A stretch of 32,773 nucleotides of DNA from Salinadaptatus halalkaliphilus (GTDB lineage: Archaea; Halobacteriota; Halobacteria; Halobacteriales; Natrialbaceae): contig NZ_RBZW01000006.1 of the NCBI RefSeq assembly GCF_006543045.1, forward strand, positions 1 to 32,773, written 5' to 3'. The notes beneath the pieces are model-generated. The model saw nothing but the letters and a program-made list of their open reading frames with translations. It searched no databases and had not been told where the DNA came from. The position numbers and the translations under genes were made by a program. Shown here in pieces: positions 23,139 to 30,140 of this stretch (within the stretch, counting starts at the first letter, position 1; the number at the start of each line of letters is the position of its first letter).

Positions 23139-23851
23139 GTGAGCCGACCCACTCACGCCGGTCCGGCTTCCCGCCGGGCCCGATCGCATCCGTACAACGG
23201 TCGAAAGCGGCCGCTCGAGACTGGTACGACGCTATTAGCGATCAGTACGACGTCTTCGCCGACCCGTTCGAGGCGTCGACCCGATCGCGCGGGCTGGACC
23301 TGCTCGCGGCGACCCCCGGCGAGCGCGTCCTCGACGTCGGCTGTGGAACGGGCCAGGCCCTCCTCGAGCTTTCGCGGGCGGTCGGCCCCGAAGGAGCTGC
23401 AGTCGGCCTCGACATCGCACCGGGGATGTGTCGTACTACGCGCCAGCGGCTCACGAACGGCGGTCACGAACCGCTCGTCGTTCAGGGCGACGCGGCGTCG
23501 CTCCCGTTCCCGGACGACCGGTTCGACGCTGTCTTCGCGAGTTTCGTGCTCGAACTTCTCGACACGCCCGAGATCGGATCGGCGCTGCGAGAGTGGTACC
23601 GCGTGCTCGACCCGAACGGGAGACTCTGTGTCGTCTCGCTGTCCAGACGCCGCGCTGGCCCCCTGACGTGGCTCTACGAGGCGATCCACGATCGCTGGCC
23701 GACGTACGTCGACTGCCGGCCGATCTACCTTCGGGAGACACTGCTCGAGACCGGCTTCGCGGTTCGGGACCACCGGACGACGGACATTTGTGGGCTTCCA
23801 GTCGAAGTAGCGCTGTGCGAGCCGGGATCGTCGAGAGAGCGATTCGGCTGA
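23139..23851 (+). CDS. Class I SAM-dependent methyltransferase (UbiE-like) with broken or missing start
   Basis: The methyltransferase domain (23192-23851, 219 codons) is complete: VQRSKAAARDWYDAISDQYD, motif I ERVLDVGCGTGQALLELS, acidic GLDIAPGMC, VQGDAASLPFPDDRFDAVFASF and EWYRVLDPNGRLCVVSL. It resembles UbiE/menaquinone-type and small-molecule methyltransferases. No ATG, GTG or TTG exists in this frame from 22982 to the start of the domain (I checked each codon). The best start is GTG 23139, with GGAG before it, but it lies in another frame. One base lost between 23139 and 23192, for instance in the GGGCCC at about 23177, would join them. Either a sequencing slip or a real frameshift is possible. 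Confidence 0.7.
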
Positions 23852-23927
23852 GAGCGCTCCAACGGACAGGAATAGCTATTTCGGGCTCCCTGTGGTACGC
23901 GGTATTCCGAGTGACTCCGTGATCAGT

Positions 23928-24311
23928 ATGGCACGCTACTCGCGATATGGGCGATACGTGGCCGCGTTCGCGATCGGCGTTCACGGACTGATCCACTTTC
24001 TCGGGATCGGCGTGTACTTCGAACTGGCCGAGTTCGCCGACCTCCCCTACAAGACGACCCTCGCTGGGGGTGCGATCGACGTCGGCTCCGTCGGCATCCG
24101 GATCTTCGCCGTGGCGACTGCCGTCGCCGGTTTCGGGTTCGTCGTCGCAGCGGTGGCGCTGCTGGGAAACTGGCGCCGGTGGCGGCAGTTGCTGCTCGCG
24201 GTGACGTTGCTGTCGGTCGTCCTGACGGCACTGGACTGGACGGTCGCGTCCATGGGCGTACTGGCCAACCTGGCGATTCTGTTCGCTTTGCTCGCCGAAC
24301 GGTACGCGTGA
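23928..24311 (+). CDS. Four-helix membrane protein, unrecognised
   Basis: A protein of 127 aa from ATG 23928 (MARYSRYGRYVAAFAIGVHGLI). Hydrophobic segments are VAAFAIGVHGLIHFLGIGVYF, IRIFAVATAVAGFGFVVAAVALL, LLLAVTLLSVVLTALDWTVA and ANLAILFALLAERYA, giving four predicted helices with short loops and basic residues (NWRRWRQ) at one side. A His pair (GVHGLIHFL) in the first helix could bind a metal or haem, but this is speculative. No family is recognised. The frame open from 23892 adds 12 residues of non-hydrophobic sequence and is not preferred. It ends 11 bp from the convergent USP gene. Confidence 0.7.
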   Translation: MARYSRYGRYVAAFAIGVHGLIHFLGIGVYFELAEFADLPYKTTLAGGAIDVGSVGIRIFAVATAVAGFGFVVAAVALLGNWRRWRQLLLAVTLLSVVLTALDWTVASMGVLANLAILFALLAERYA

Positions 24312-24322
24312 GTCTCGAGCGG

Positions 24323-25204
24323 TTAGCTCGTCGGATCGCCACGCACGAGGGTAACCGTCCGCGGTGATCGACGTGCGACTCGCTCGGCGACGGTCCCCGT
24401 GACCAGGCGTGCAGCTAGCGACCGGCCGTGGCTCCCCATGACGATCTGATCGAATTCATCGTTTACGGCAGTGTCGACGATGGCCTTTGCAGGGGCTTCG
24501 TTCCCGGTCGCCGTCTCGATCGTCGCGTCGTACTCGTCGGTCACCGCGCGAGCCGTCTCGAAGACCGCCGCGGCGCGGGCCTCACGCTCGTCGAGGATGT
24601 CGACCAGATAGGTGCCCTCGACCTCCTCCCGGGGCCGATCGAACGGCAGCGAGAGCGCGTGCAAGACCGTGTAATTCGCCTCGGGAAACGCTTCGAGAGC
24701 GAACGACAGCGCCGCCCGAGCTTGCTCCGAGCGATCCATCGGGACCAGCACGTCACCGGGGAGGTCCCGATCCTGGATCGCCGCCCGTGATTCGGGGACG
24801 ATCGTCGTCGAAACCGGGGCCCGACGGACGACGGCCTCGCTCACGCGTCCGAGGAAGGGCCGGGAGATCGGTGACTCACCGTGACTTCCCATGACGACGT
24901 GATCGACGTCGGTGTTGGTGAGGCCGAGGATCTCCGTATGTGGTGTGCCGGTCCGGCGGGACGTCTGCATTTGACAGTCGTAGTCGGCCGCGTACTCGGT
25001 CGCCTGCTCGAGCACCCGCTGTGCGTAGGCTTCGGCGCGCTCGTCGGCCGAATCGGGGCCGCCCGCAGTCGCCTCGTGGTCGTGTTCGGGGTCAACGACG
25101 TAGAGCGCAGTGGTCGTAACGTCGGGAAACGACGCGAAGCAGTACTCCAGTCCGGCAAAGGCGTGATCCGATCCGTCGATCGGAACAAGAACGTGTTTTG
25201 GCAT
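24323..25204 (-). CDS. Tandem (two-domain) universal stress protein
   Basis: A protein of 293 aa from ATG 25204 (MPKHVLVPIDGSDHAFAGLEYCFASF); the 40 codons upstream in the open frame cover the promoter. Domain 1 (about 1-145) ends HVVMGSHGESPISRPFLGRVSEAVV, where the last G-S is G-R, so nucleotide binding may be weak. Domain 2 (about 150-293) starts DVLVPMDRSEQARAALSFALEAFPEAN and has an intact loop QIVMGSHGRSLAARLVTGTVAERVA (G-T). This tandem arrangement is the same as that of Rv2623-like proteins and of the first part of the USP-ferredoxin fusion. Confidence 0.9.
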   Translation of the reverse strand: MPKHVLVPIDGSDHAFAGLEYCFASFPDVTTTALYVVDPEHDHEATAGGPDSADERAEAYAQRVLEQATEYAADYDCQMQTSRRTGTPHTEILGLTNTDVDHVVMGSHGESPISRPFLGRVSEAVVRRAPVSTTIVPESRAAIQDRDLPGDVLVPMDRSEQARAALSFALEAFPEANYTVLHALSLPFDRPREEVEGTYLVDILDEREARAAAVFETARAVTDEYDATIETATGNEAPAKAIVDTAVNDEFDQIVMGSHGRSLAARLVTGTVAERVARRSPRTVTLVRGDPTS

Positions 25205-25259
25205 GGGTTGATCTGTGCGTACTGCGTGGCGAGTTCTGGCCGTGAGAGCTACTACAGCG

Positions 25260-25272
25260 ATGCAAATAAAGG
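25260..25272 (-). promoter_or_regulatory. TATA box of the tandem USP gene
   Basis: Minus-strand GCCTTTATTTGCA is about 60 bp before ATG 25204, leaving a leader of about 30-35 nt. Confidence 0.5.
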
Positions 25273-25339
25273 CACCTCGCCGGCGTACCGGCCAGTGCAA
25301 TCCGTGCGGCTGTGTGCAGTCCATCCCGAGTCACGGAGG

Positions 25340-25552
25340 GTGACTGGCCTCGCCGTCGGTGATCGGCGAAAATCATGCGTCGTCGACGGTGCCGAATCAT
25401 ACGTACTCGAGGACTGGTCGGTCCGTCAGGAGATGTGGGCGATCGATATTCCGACGGTCGACATGTTCGACCGGCCGCGCAAGGAAATTGTCTTTTACGA
25501 TTATCGACTCGATCTGGAGACGCTGACTGGCCGAAAGAGCGTTCCCAAGTGA
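25340..25552 (+). CDS. Small unrecognised acidic/aromatic protein
   Basis: GTG 25340 gives 70 residues: VTGLAVGDRRKSCVVDG, then AESYVLEDWSVRQEMWAIDI and PTVDMFDRPRKEIVFYDYRL and a tail ending GRKSVPK. The second half looks like real protein (regular D/E spacing, hydrophobic pattern, aromatic core), but the first part is less so. The SD-like GGAGG directly abuts the GTG. It may be a whole small gene or the C-terminal remnant of a larger one. The open frame upstream runs back through the USP promoter into the antisense of the USP gene and is not coding. The rest of 25205-25731 holds only promoters. Confidence 0.4.
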   Translation: MTGLAVGDRRKSCVVDGAESYVLEDWSVRQEMWAIDIPTVDMFDRPRKEIVFYDYRLDLETLTGRKSVPK

Positions 25553-25693
25553 ACAGATTCCGTTCGGTCCGACAGTTCGGGGCGAAACACGACGTTGCTA
25601 CAGTGGGCGCCAAACGGGTCGACGAAGTCGCTTGCTTCTCGATGGATACAACTAGGAGTGACGTAGTATGTACGTCCATCACATTATCAATAG

Positions 25694-25708
25694 GCTAATA
25701 ATTATTCA
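25694..25708 (+). promoter_or_regulatory. TATA box of the sulfatase gene
   Basis: GGCTAATAATTATTC stands 24-38 bp before ATG 25732. The predicted start lies within a few bases of the ATG, so the transcript should be leaderless. This is the most AT-rich promoter in the window. Confidence 0.6.
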
Positions 25709-25731
25709 TCGGGCCCTCGTACAACGGAAGT

Positions 25732-27150
25732 ATGGGATCATCGAGACCCAACGTCCTCTTGATTCACGGGCACGATATTGGCCGGTACCTGGGCTGCTAC
25801 GGCGTCGATATCGAGACGCCGAACATCGACGCACTCGCAGCTGATGGTGCGCTGTTCGAACGCCACTTCGCGACCGCGCCACAGTGTTCGCCCAGCCGCG
25901 GGAGCCTCATGACCGGCCGCGTTCCCCACGTCAACGGCCTCATGGGTCTCGCCCACGGCAACTGGGAACTCCACGACGACGAACGAATCCTTCCCCAGTA
26001 TCTCAGCGACGCCGGCTACGAAACACACCTGTTTGGACTCCAGCATATAACACAGGATACGGATCGCCTCGAGTACGATCGCGTCCACTCCGAAGGGAAC
26101 CTCTACCCGGGCGTCTCGCCGGCGGTCCACCAGGCGAACCGAGCCCGTAACGTGGCGTCGGTCGTCTCGTCGTTCTTGGACGCCTCGGGATACGAGGAGC
26201 CGCTTTTCGCGTCGATCGGCTTCTTCGAGTGCCATCGGGCCGAAGAAGACGACGGACGATTCGGGTTCGACGCCGACTACTACGGAGGCGACGATCCAGA
26301 CGACGTCCGTCCGCTTCCGTATCTGCCGGACAGACGGGGCCTTCGTCACGATCTCGGCGAAATGCACGGAATGATGTACGCGTTCGACGCGGGCGTTGGG
26401 ACGATTCTCGAGGCGGTAGCCGAGAACGGGCTGGAGGAGGACACGCTCGTTCTCGTGACGACCGAACACGGGATCGCGTTCCCGCGTGCGAAGGGAACGT
26501 GCTACGACGCGGGAATCGAGGCGGCGCTCGTGATGCGGTACCCTGATGTTATCGACCCCAACCAACGGTACGACGAACTCGTCAGTAACGTCGACGTCTT
26601 GCCGACGATCCTCGACCTCGTCGGTGTGGAGGTTCCCGATGCGGTCGACGGTCGGAGCGTCGCCGGGCTGATCTCCGACCGTGGGGAGGGTTCCCCTGAC
26701 CGTGGGGACACCTCCGCTGAGAGTGAGGGCACCTCCGCTGACCGTGGGGACGCCTATACGGAACGTGACCGAATCTTCGCCGAGATGACCTGGCACGATA
26801 TGTACAACCCGGTCCGAGCCATCCGTACTGATCGATACAAGTACATACGAAGCTTCTGGCACCTCCCAACCGTCTACCTGCCCGCCGACGTGTTCGCGAG
26901 CGAATCCGGCCGCGAGGTTCGTGAAACAGATGGTGTTCCGCTGCGTCGGTACGAGGAGTTGTACGACCTCCGTGATGCGCCCCAGGAAGACGACAACGTC
27001 GTCTACGAACCCCGCTATCAGGACGTCCGGCAGGAACTCTCTCGAGAACTGTACGAGTGGATGGACGACACCGACGATCCGCTCCTCGAGGGACCCGTCC
27101 TGCCTGGCGACTACGACGATATTCAATCGTGGCCACACGAGTCGTCGTAG
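25732..27150 (+). CDS. Sulfatase-family hydrolase (type I, FGly-dependent) with repeat insert
   Basis: A protein of 472 aa from ATG 25732. The N-terminus RPNVLLIHGHDIGRYLGCYG carries a metal-binding Asp, and the formylglycine motif is C52-S-P-S-R56 (APQCSPSRGSLMTGR). LVTTEHGIAFPRAKGT has the expected metal and Lys positions, and SNVDVLPTILDLVGV closes the catalytic domain. TDRYKYIRSF and LYDLRDAPQEDDN belong to the C-terminal subdomain. Substrates could be sulfated polysaccharides, including sulfated glycans of haloarchaeal origin, or other sulfate/phosphate esters. FGly needs a maturase not seen here. No signal peptide is visible, so a cytoplasmic enzyme is implied. Residues 316-343 are a four-fold 7-residue repeat between the two subdomains. 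Confidence 0.9.
   Translation: MGSSRPNVLLIHGHDIGRYLGCYGVDIETPNIDALAADGALFERHFATAPQCSPSRGSLMTGRVPHVNGLMGLAHGNWELHDDERILPQYLSDAGYETHLFGLQHITQDTDRLEYDRVHSEGNLYPGVSPAVHQANRARNVASVVSSFLDASGYEEPLFASIGFFECHRAEEDDGRFGFDADYYGGDDPDDVRPLPYLPDRRGLRHDLGEMHGMMYAFDAGVGTILEAVAENGLEEDTLVLVTTEHGIAFPRAKGTCYDAGIEAALVMRYPDVIDPNQRYDELVSNVDVLPTILDLVGVEVPDAVDGRSVAGLISDRGEGSPDRGDTSAESEGTSADRGDAYTERDRIFAEMTWHDMYNPVRAIRTDRYKYIRSFWHLPTVYLPADVFASESGREVRETDGVPLRRYEELYDLRDAPQEDDNVVYEPRYQDVRQELSRELYEWMDDTDDPLLEGPVLPGDYDDIQSWPHESS
26677..26760 (+). repeat. 21-bp coding minisatellite in the sulfatase gene
   Basis: Four consecutive 21-bp units encode DRGEGSP, DRGDTSA, ESEGTSA and DRGDAYT. Units share GACCGTGGGGA and ACCTCCGCTGA blocks, so they arose by tandem duplication with later changes. 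The length is a multiple of three, so copy-number change would leave the frame open. The segment is hydrophilic and probably a flexible loop. Confidence 0.85.
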
Positions 27151-27207
27151 TCGACGCTCGGTCGAGCATCGTTCCCCAACCGGCAGCAGTTGTCTGTGAC
27201 ACGTTTG

Positions 27208-28611
27208 CTACGGGTCACCAGGCCCCGATTTATCGCGGTCGTTGGCGACGGCGAGTTCGAGGACGAAACTCGAGGAGGAGACGATATCACCGATGCCGAC
27301 CGTTCCCGCGGGTTCCTCGACGACGCGGTTGGGGCAAGCGGCGACCGTCGGGGTCGAGAGGACACCGTCCTCGGCCGTTTCGTCGAGGTGGTCCGCGAGA
27401 AGGGAAATCGCCTCCCGGCCCTTCGCTGAAGGCTCGTACTCCAGGCCGGTTTCGAGATCCGCCGGTGACGAGATGTCGCCCAGTGATGCCTTCGTCGCCG
27501 CGTTGACGGCCGAAAACTCGAGACCGCGTGCGACCGCTTCCGGGTGGGGATACGACGACATGACGGCGAGGTGGTACTCCATCGCGTGTAACTGAATGCA
27601 CCCGACGCCGAGTTCGTCTCGGATCGCATCGAGCATGCGATAGTGCGTGAGGATTTCCTCTGGTTCGAACGGCGTCGCTTCTGTAGGGGGCGTCTCGACT
27701 GCTTCGAGTTCGGCGTCGTCGTGCAGAAGAGTGAGTTCGTGTGTATCCGCGCCGACGACGTCGGCCTCCGGAAGGATCCACTCGTACATACTCTCCCGGA
27801 GGGCTTCGTCGTGGGTCACGGCGTACTCGATGTGGACCTGGAGGCCGTCCTCGCTCCCGGACCGAAGCCGACGGATGACGTCTCGAGCGTGACGATGGGC
27901 CTGCTCGTAGCTCTCCTCGACGTGGTCGGGTGTGAGGTTGTGATAGCCGGCGAGCAGCGCCCCGTCGACGACGGCTCCGACCTGATCGACGTGGGCGTCG
28001 AGATCGCCGGCGACGAGGTCGAACTCCGGAGGCCGGGAGGCCGCGATGAATCGCGTGTCTTCGGTCGCACGGGCGCCGAACAACTCGTCGTCGACGCGAA
28101 ATTCGAACACCCAGTTGATCTTCGTCCGCTCCGTGTTGATCGCCTCGTCCAACGGAACGAACTCGACCTCGCCGTTCTCGACCTTCGGATACTCCACAGT
28201 ATCGGAGTGGTCGAACATCGAGAGCTGGCGATCAGAGAGCAGGTACGTGTACGTAACCGGCGACGCACCGAGCGCGGAGACGAGATTGGTCATGATGCCC
28301 GTCTGACCACCCATCTGCTGACTATCGGGCTCGAACTCCGCCTCGAGCGTGGCCGAAAATTCGTCCGTCATCGCGACTTCGTCACCCCGCCCGGCCGCCA
28401 TCGTGTGCGTGATCGCCGTCGCGAGGTCCCGTTTCGATGCGAGTGGGCTCGGCGGGTGGCGCTCGCCGGGGTCGGACGGTCGGTCGAGGAACGCCTCGAG
28501 GTCCTCGTCGACCCGAACGATCGCATCGACGTTTGCGTTGTACGCGACGAACACCGATAGCCCCTCCAGTGCTCGGATATCTGCCTCTAACTGGGAGTGC
28601 TCGTCCACCAT
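27208..28611 (-). CDS. pfkC: ADP-dependent phosphofructokinase/glucokinase
   Basis: A protein of 467 aa from ATG 28611 (MVDEHSQLEADIRALEGLSVFVAYNANVD). Family marks are AYNANVDAIV near the start, QMGGQTGIMTNLVSALG (sugar site), the HIEYAVTHDEALRESMYEWILP block, GADTHELTLL, GVGCIQLHAMEYHLAVMS and the anion-hole/catalytic loop GTVGIGDIVSSSSFV (GxGD) near the C-terminus. ADP-dependent sugar kinases use ADP instead of ATP and are found in Thermococcales, methanogens and some haloarchaea; specificity for glucose or fructose 6-phosphate cannot be decided here. It lies 64 bp downstream of the FBPase gene on the same strand, so kinase and opposing phosphatase may share one transcript. Confidence 0.88.
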   Translation of the reverse strand: MVDEHSQLEADIRALEGLSVFVAYNANVDAIVRVDEDLEAFLDRPSDPGERHPPSPLASKRDLATAITHTMAAGRGDEVAMTDEFSATLEAEFEPDSQQMGGQTGIMTNLVSALGASPVTYTYLLSDRQLSMFDHSDTVEYPKVENGEVEFVPLDEAINTERTKINWVFEFRVDDELFGARATEDTRFIAASRPPEFDLVAGDLDAHVDQVGAVVDGALLAGYHNLTPDHVEESYEQAHRHARDVIRRLRSGSEDGLQVHIEYAVTHDEALRESMYEWILPEADVVGADTHELTLLHDDAELEAVETPPTEATPFEPEEILTHYRMLDAIRDELGVGCIQLHAMEYHLAVMSSYPHPEAVARGLEFSAVNAATKASLGDISSPADLETGLEYEPSAKGREAISLLADHLDETAEDGVLSTPTVAACPNRVVEEPAGTVGIGDIVSSSSFVLELAVANDRDKSGPGDP

Positions 28612-28675
28612 GGTAGGGGTGCTCCCAGCCCCAGCGAGTTAATGGTATGCGTGTCTCGTCGATACTTCCCAGCAG

Positions 28676-29554
28676 TTATCCCGAGTCCGGGGCGAGCGCG
28701 GCCTCGAGGCGGTCGATCAACTCGGCATTGCCGACGTGAAGTGGCACTCGATCGTGTAGATCGGTCGGCTCGACCTCGAGAAGTGATTTGTTCCCGTCGG
28801 AGGAGCGTCCACCGGCCGTCTCGATGACGTATCCGATCGGGTTTCCTTCGAACTGAAGGCGTAGTTTTCCCTCGGGGCTGTCCTCGAGGGCGGGGTAGGC
28901 GAAGATGCCGCCGTCGGTGAGGACCTGGTTGATGTCGTTGATCATCGCGCCGCTGTAGTGCATCTCGAGCCCGAGCGCTTCGTCCGTCTCGATCGTGCGG
29001 ACGAACTCGTGGAACGCATCCGTCCAAGTTGGAACCCGGCCGCCAAACCCGTAGACGGCGGGATCCGCAGGAATCGTGACGTCGTCGCGGACGACGGTTC
29101 GTTCGCCGCCGGCGAGTTCGTACTCGGTAACGGTACCCTCGCGAGCCACCATCATGGTCGTGATCGGTCCGTAGAGGACGTATCCCGCCGCGACGAGGGC
29201 CGTTCCCTGAGCAGGAAGTTCCTCGTCGTAGATGCCGAACACCGTTCCCAGCGTGTTGTTCGAAGGCAAGTTCGACGTCCCGTCGACGGGATCGGCGGCA
29301 ACGGCAAGATGGCCGGTACCGCAATCGACGATTTCGGCTCGCTCCTCGCTGGCGTACTGAGCGACGCCGTCGACCGACGATAGCCGATCGACGAGCAACT
29401 CGTCTGCGAAGAGGTCCGCCTCGAACTGCGTTTCGCCGCTGGGGTTCTCGTCGTCGGCCGTCACCCGGCGGCCGACCAGACCCTGATGAATTTCACTCGC
29501 TGTCCGAGCAATCGTCGCGAGGACAGTGTCAGTGGGGGAATTCGTGGCGTTCAT
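28676..29554 (-). CDS. fbp: Class I fructose-1,6-bisphosphatase
   Basis: A protein of 292 aa from ATG 29554 (MNATNSPTDTVLATIARTASEI). The longer open frame overlaps the aldolase remnant. Diagnostic blocks are DPVDGTSNLPSNNTLGTVFGIYD (metal and phosphate site), GYVLYGPITTMMVA, HYSGAMINDINQVLTDGGIFAYPA and EGKLRLQFEGNPIGYVIETAGG. Class I FBPase removes the C1 phosphate in gluconeogenesis. It starts four bases after the stop of the gutted aldolase frame, which suggests an ancestral aldolase-fbp operon, still expressed from the promoter at about 29856. Confidence 0.9.
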   Translation of the reverse strand: MNATNSPTDTVLATIARTASEIHQGLVGRRVTADDENPSGETQFEADLFADELLVDRLSSVDGVAQYASEERAEIVDCGTGHLAVAADPVDGTSNLPSNNTLGTVFGIYDEELPAQGTALVAAGYVLYGPITTMMVAREGTVTEYELAGGERTVVRDDVTIPADPAVYGFGGRVPTWTDAFHEFVRTIETDEALGLEMHYSGAMINDINQVLTDGGIFAYPALEDSPEGKLRLQFEGNPIGYVIETAGGRSSDGNKSLLEVEPTDLHDRVPLHVGNAELIDRLEAALAPDSG

Positions 29555-29558
29555 GAGT

Positions 29559-29829
29559 TTACCTGTCGAGAACTGTGCCGCCGATCGGTTCCCCGGAGAC
29601 GGTTCCGTCGAAGGCATCGAAGATCTGGGTCGGGTCCCCTCGTTGCCAGACGTTGCGGCCGACAGCGATCTCCGTTGTACCGGCGTCCATCACGGCTTCG
29701 ACGGTCGCCAGATCGAGTTCTTCCCGGGAAGTTCACGAAATCGACCAGCCTATATCTGAAGCGATGATCCATCGCGGGAATCAGGGGTCGTCCATCACGG
29801 ACGATAGGGGCCTCGTCGATCGGCATCAT
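29559..29829 (-). pseudogene. Class I fructose-bisphosphate aldolase, gutted by internal deletion
   Basis: ATG 29829 opens MMPIDEAPIVRDGRPLIPAM and then DHRFRYRLVDFVNFPG, which is the N-terminus of archaeal-type (FbaB/DhnA) aldolases, normally ...IVRDGKSLILAYDHGLEHGPVDF. From about 29727 another frame gives EELDLATVEAVMDAGTTEIA and VGRNVWQRGDPTQIFDAFDG, the aldolase C-terminus (GRNxWQR). Roughly 180-200 codons, including the Schiff-base Lys, are missing and the two ends are out of frame. AYDHGLEHG has decayed to AMDHRFRYR. The promoter and the fbp junction remain intact. The enzyme is dead; the region now acts as an odd 270-nt leader or start-proximal peptide for fbp. Confidence 0.75.
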
Positions 29830-29851
29830 TTGCCGAGTTCTCCACCGAGGA

Positions 29852-29861
29852 GCTATATACT
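29852..29861 (-). promoter_or_regulatory. TATA box before the aldolase remnant (drives fbp-pfkC)
   Basis: Minus-strand AGTATATAGC lies 23-32 bp before ATG 29829, the normal spacing for a leaderless haloarchaeal gene. It is the only clear promoter upstream of fbp. Confidence 0.6.
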
Positions 29862-30140
29862 GTTTGTGGTGGGGTCGGAGATCGATTCGCCACTGGGCGT
29901 ATCGAAGGCGAGTGGTTCCACCACCGCTCGTTCCAGAGCCAGGTGTGTCGAGGGCGGTGTCGATGATGAACCATCAGCGCGGCCGGTGGTCGGCAGTCGC
30001 CACTTGAGTCCGGTTTTGGTCCCTCTTGACGTGTTGCCACCCGTGTGGTCAACTCGACAGAACGATGGGAGAGGTGAGGAGCATCAGACGACGAAGAGTC
30101 GACGATAACTGACTACAGCAGACCGTCTGAAACCCTATCG
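29862..30140. other. Intergenic region without a recognised gene
   Basis: The region lies between the aldolase promoter and the end of the phosphate transporter gene. Frames on both strands are short or have low-complexity, Arg-rich translation. Scraps such as DTALDTPGSGTSGGGTTRLR on the minus strand are not convincing. No hairpin or repeat was recognised. Confidence 0.4.

Noticed and set aside
26677-26760. Tandem repeat as a CRISPR-like array
   Set aside because: Units are adjacent without spacers, in frame and within a coding sequence.
25738-27138. A 466-codon open frame antisense to the sulfatase
   Set aside because: High-GC haloarchaeal genes often leave the opposite strand open. The translation has no family motif, while the sense strand has a full sulfatase signature and a TATA box.
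27643-28560. A 305-codon plus-strand frame across the ADP-dependent kinase
   Set aside because: Shadow of a clearly recognised kinase with its GxGD loop on the other strand.
29795-30052. An 85-codon minus-strand ORF upstream of the aldolase remnant
   Set aside because: Arg/Pro/Trp-rich, not halophile-like, and it overlaps the aldolase promoter.
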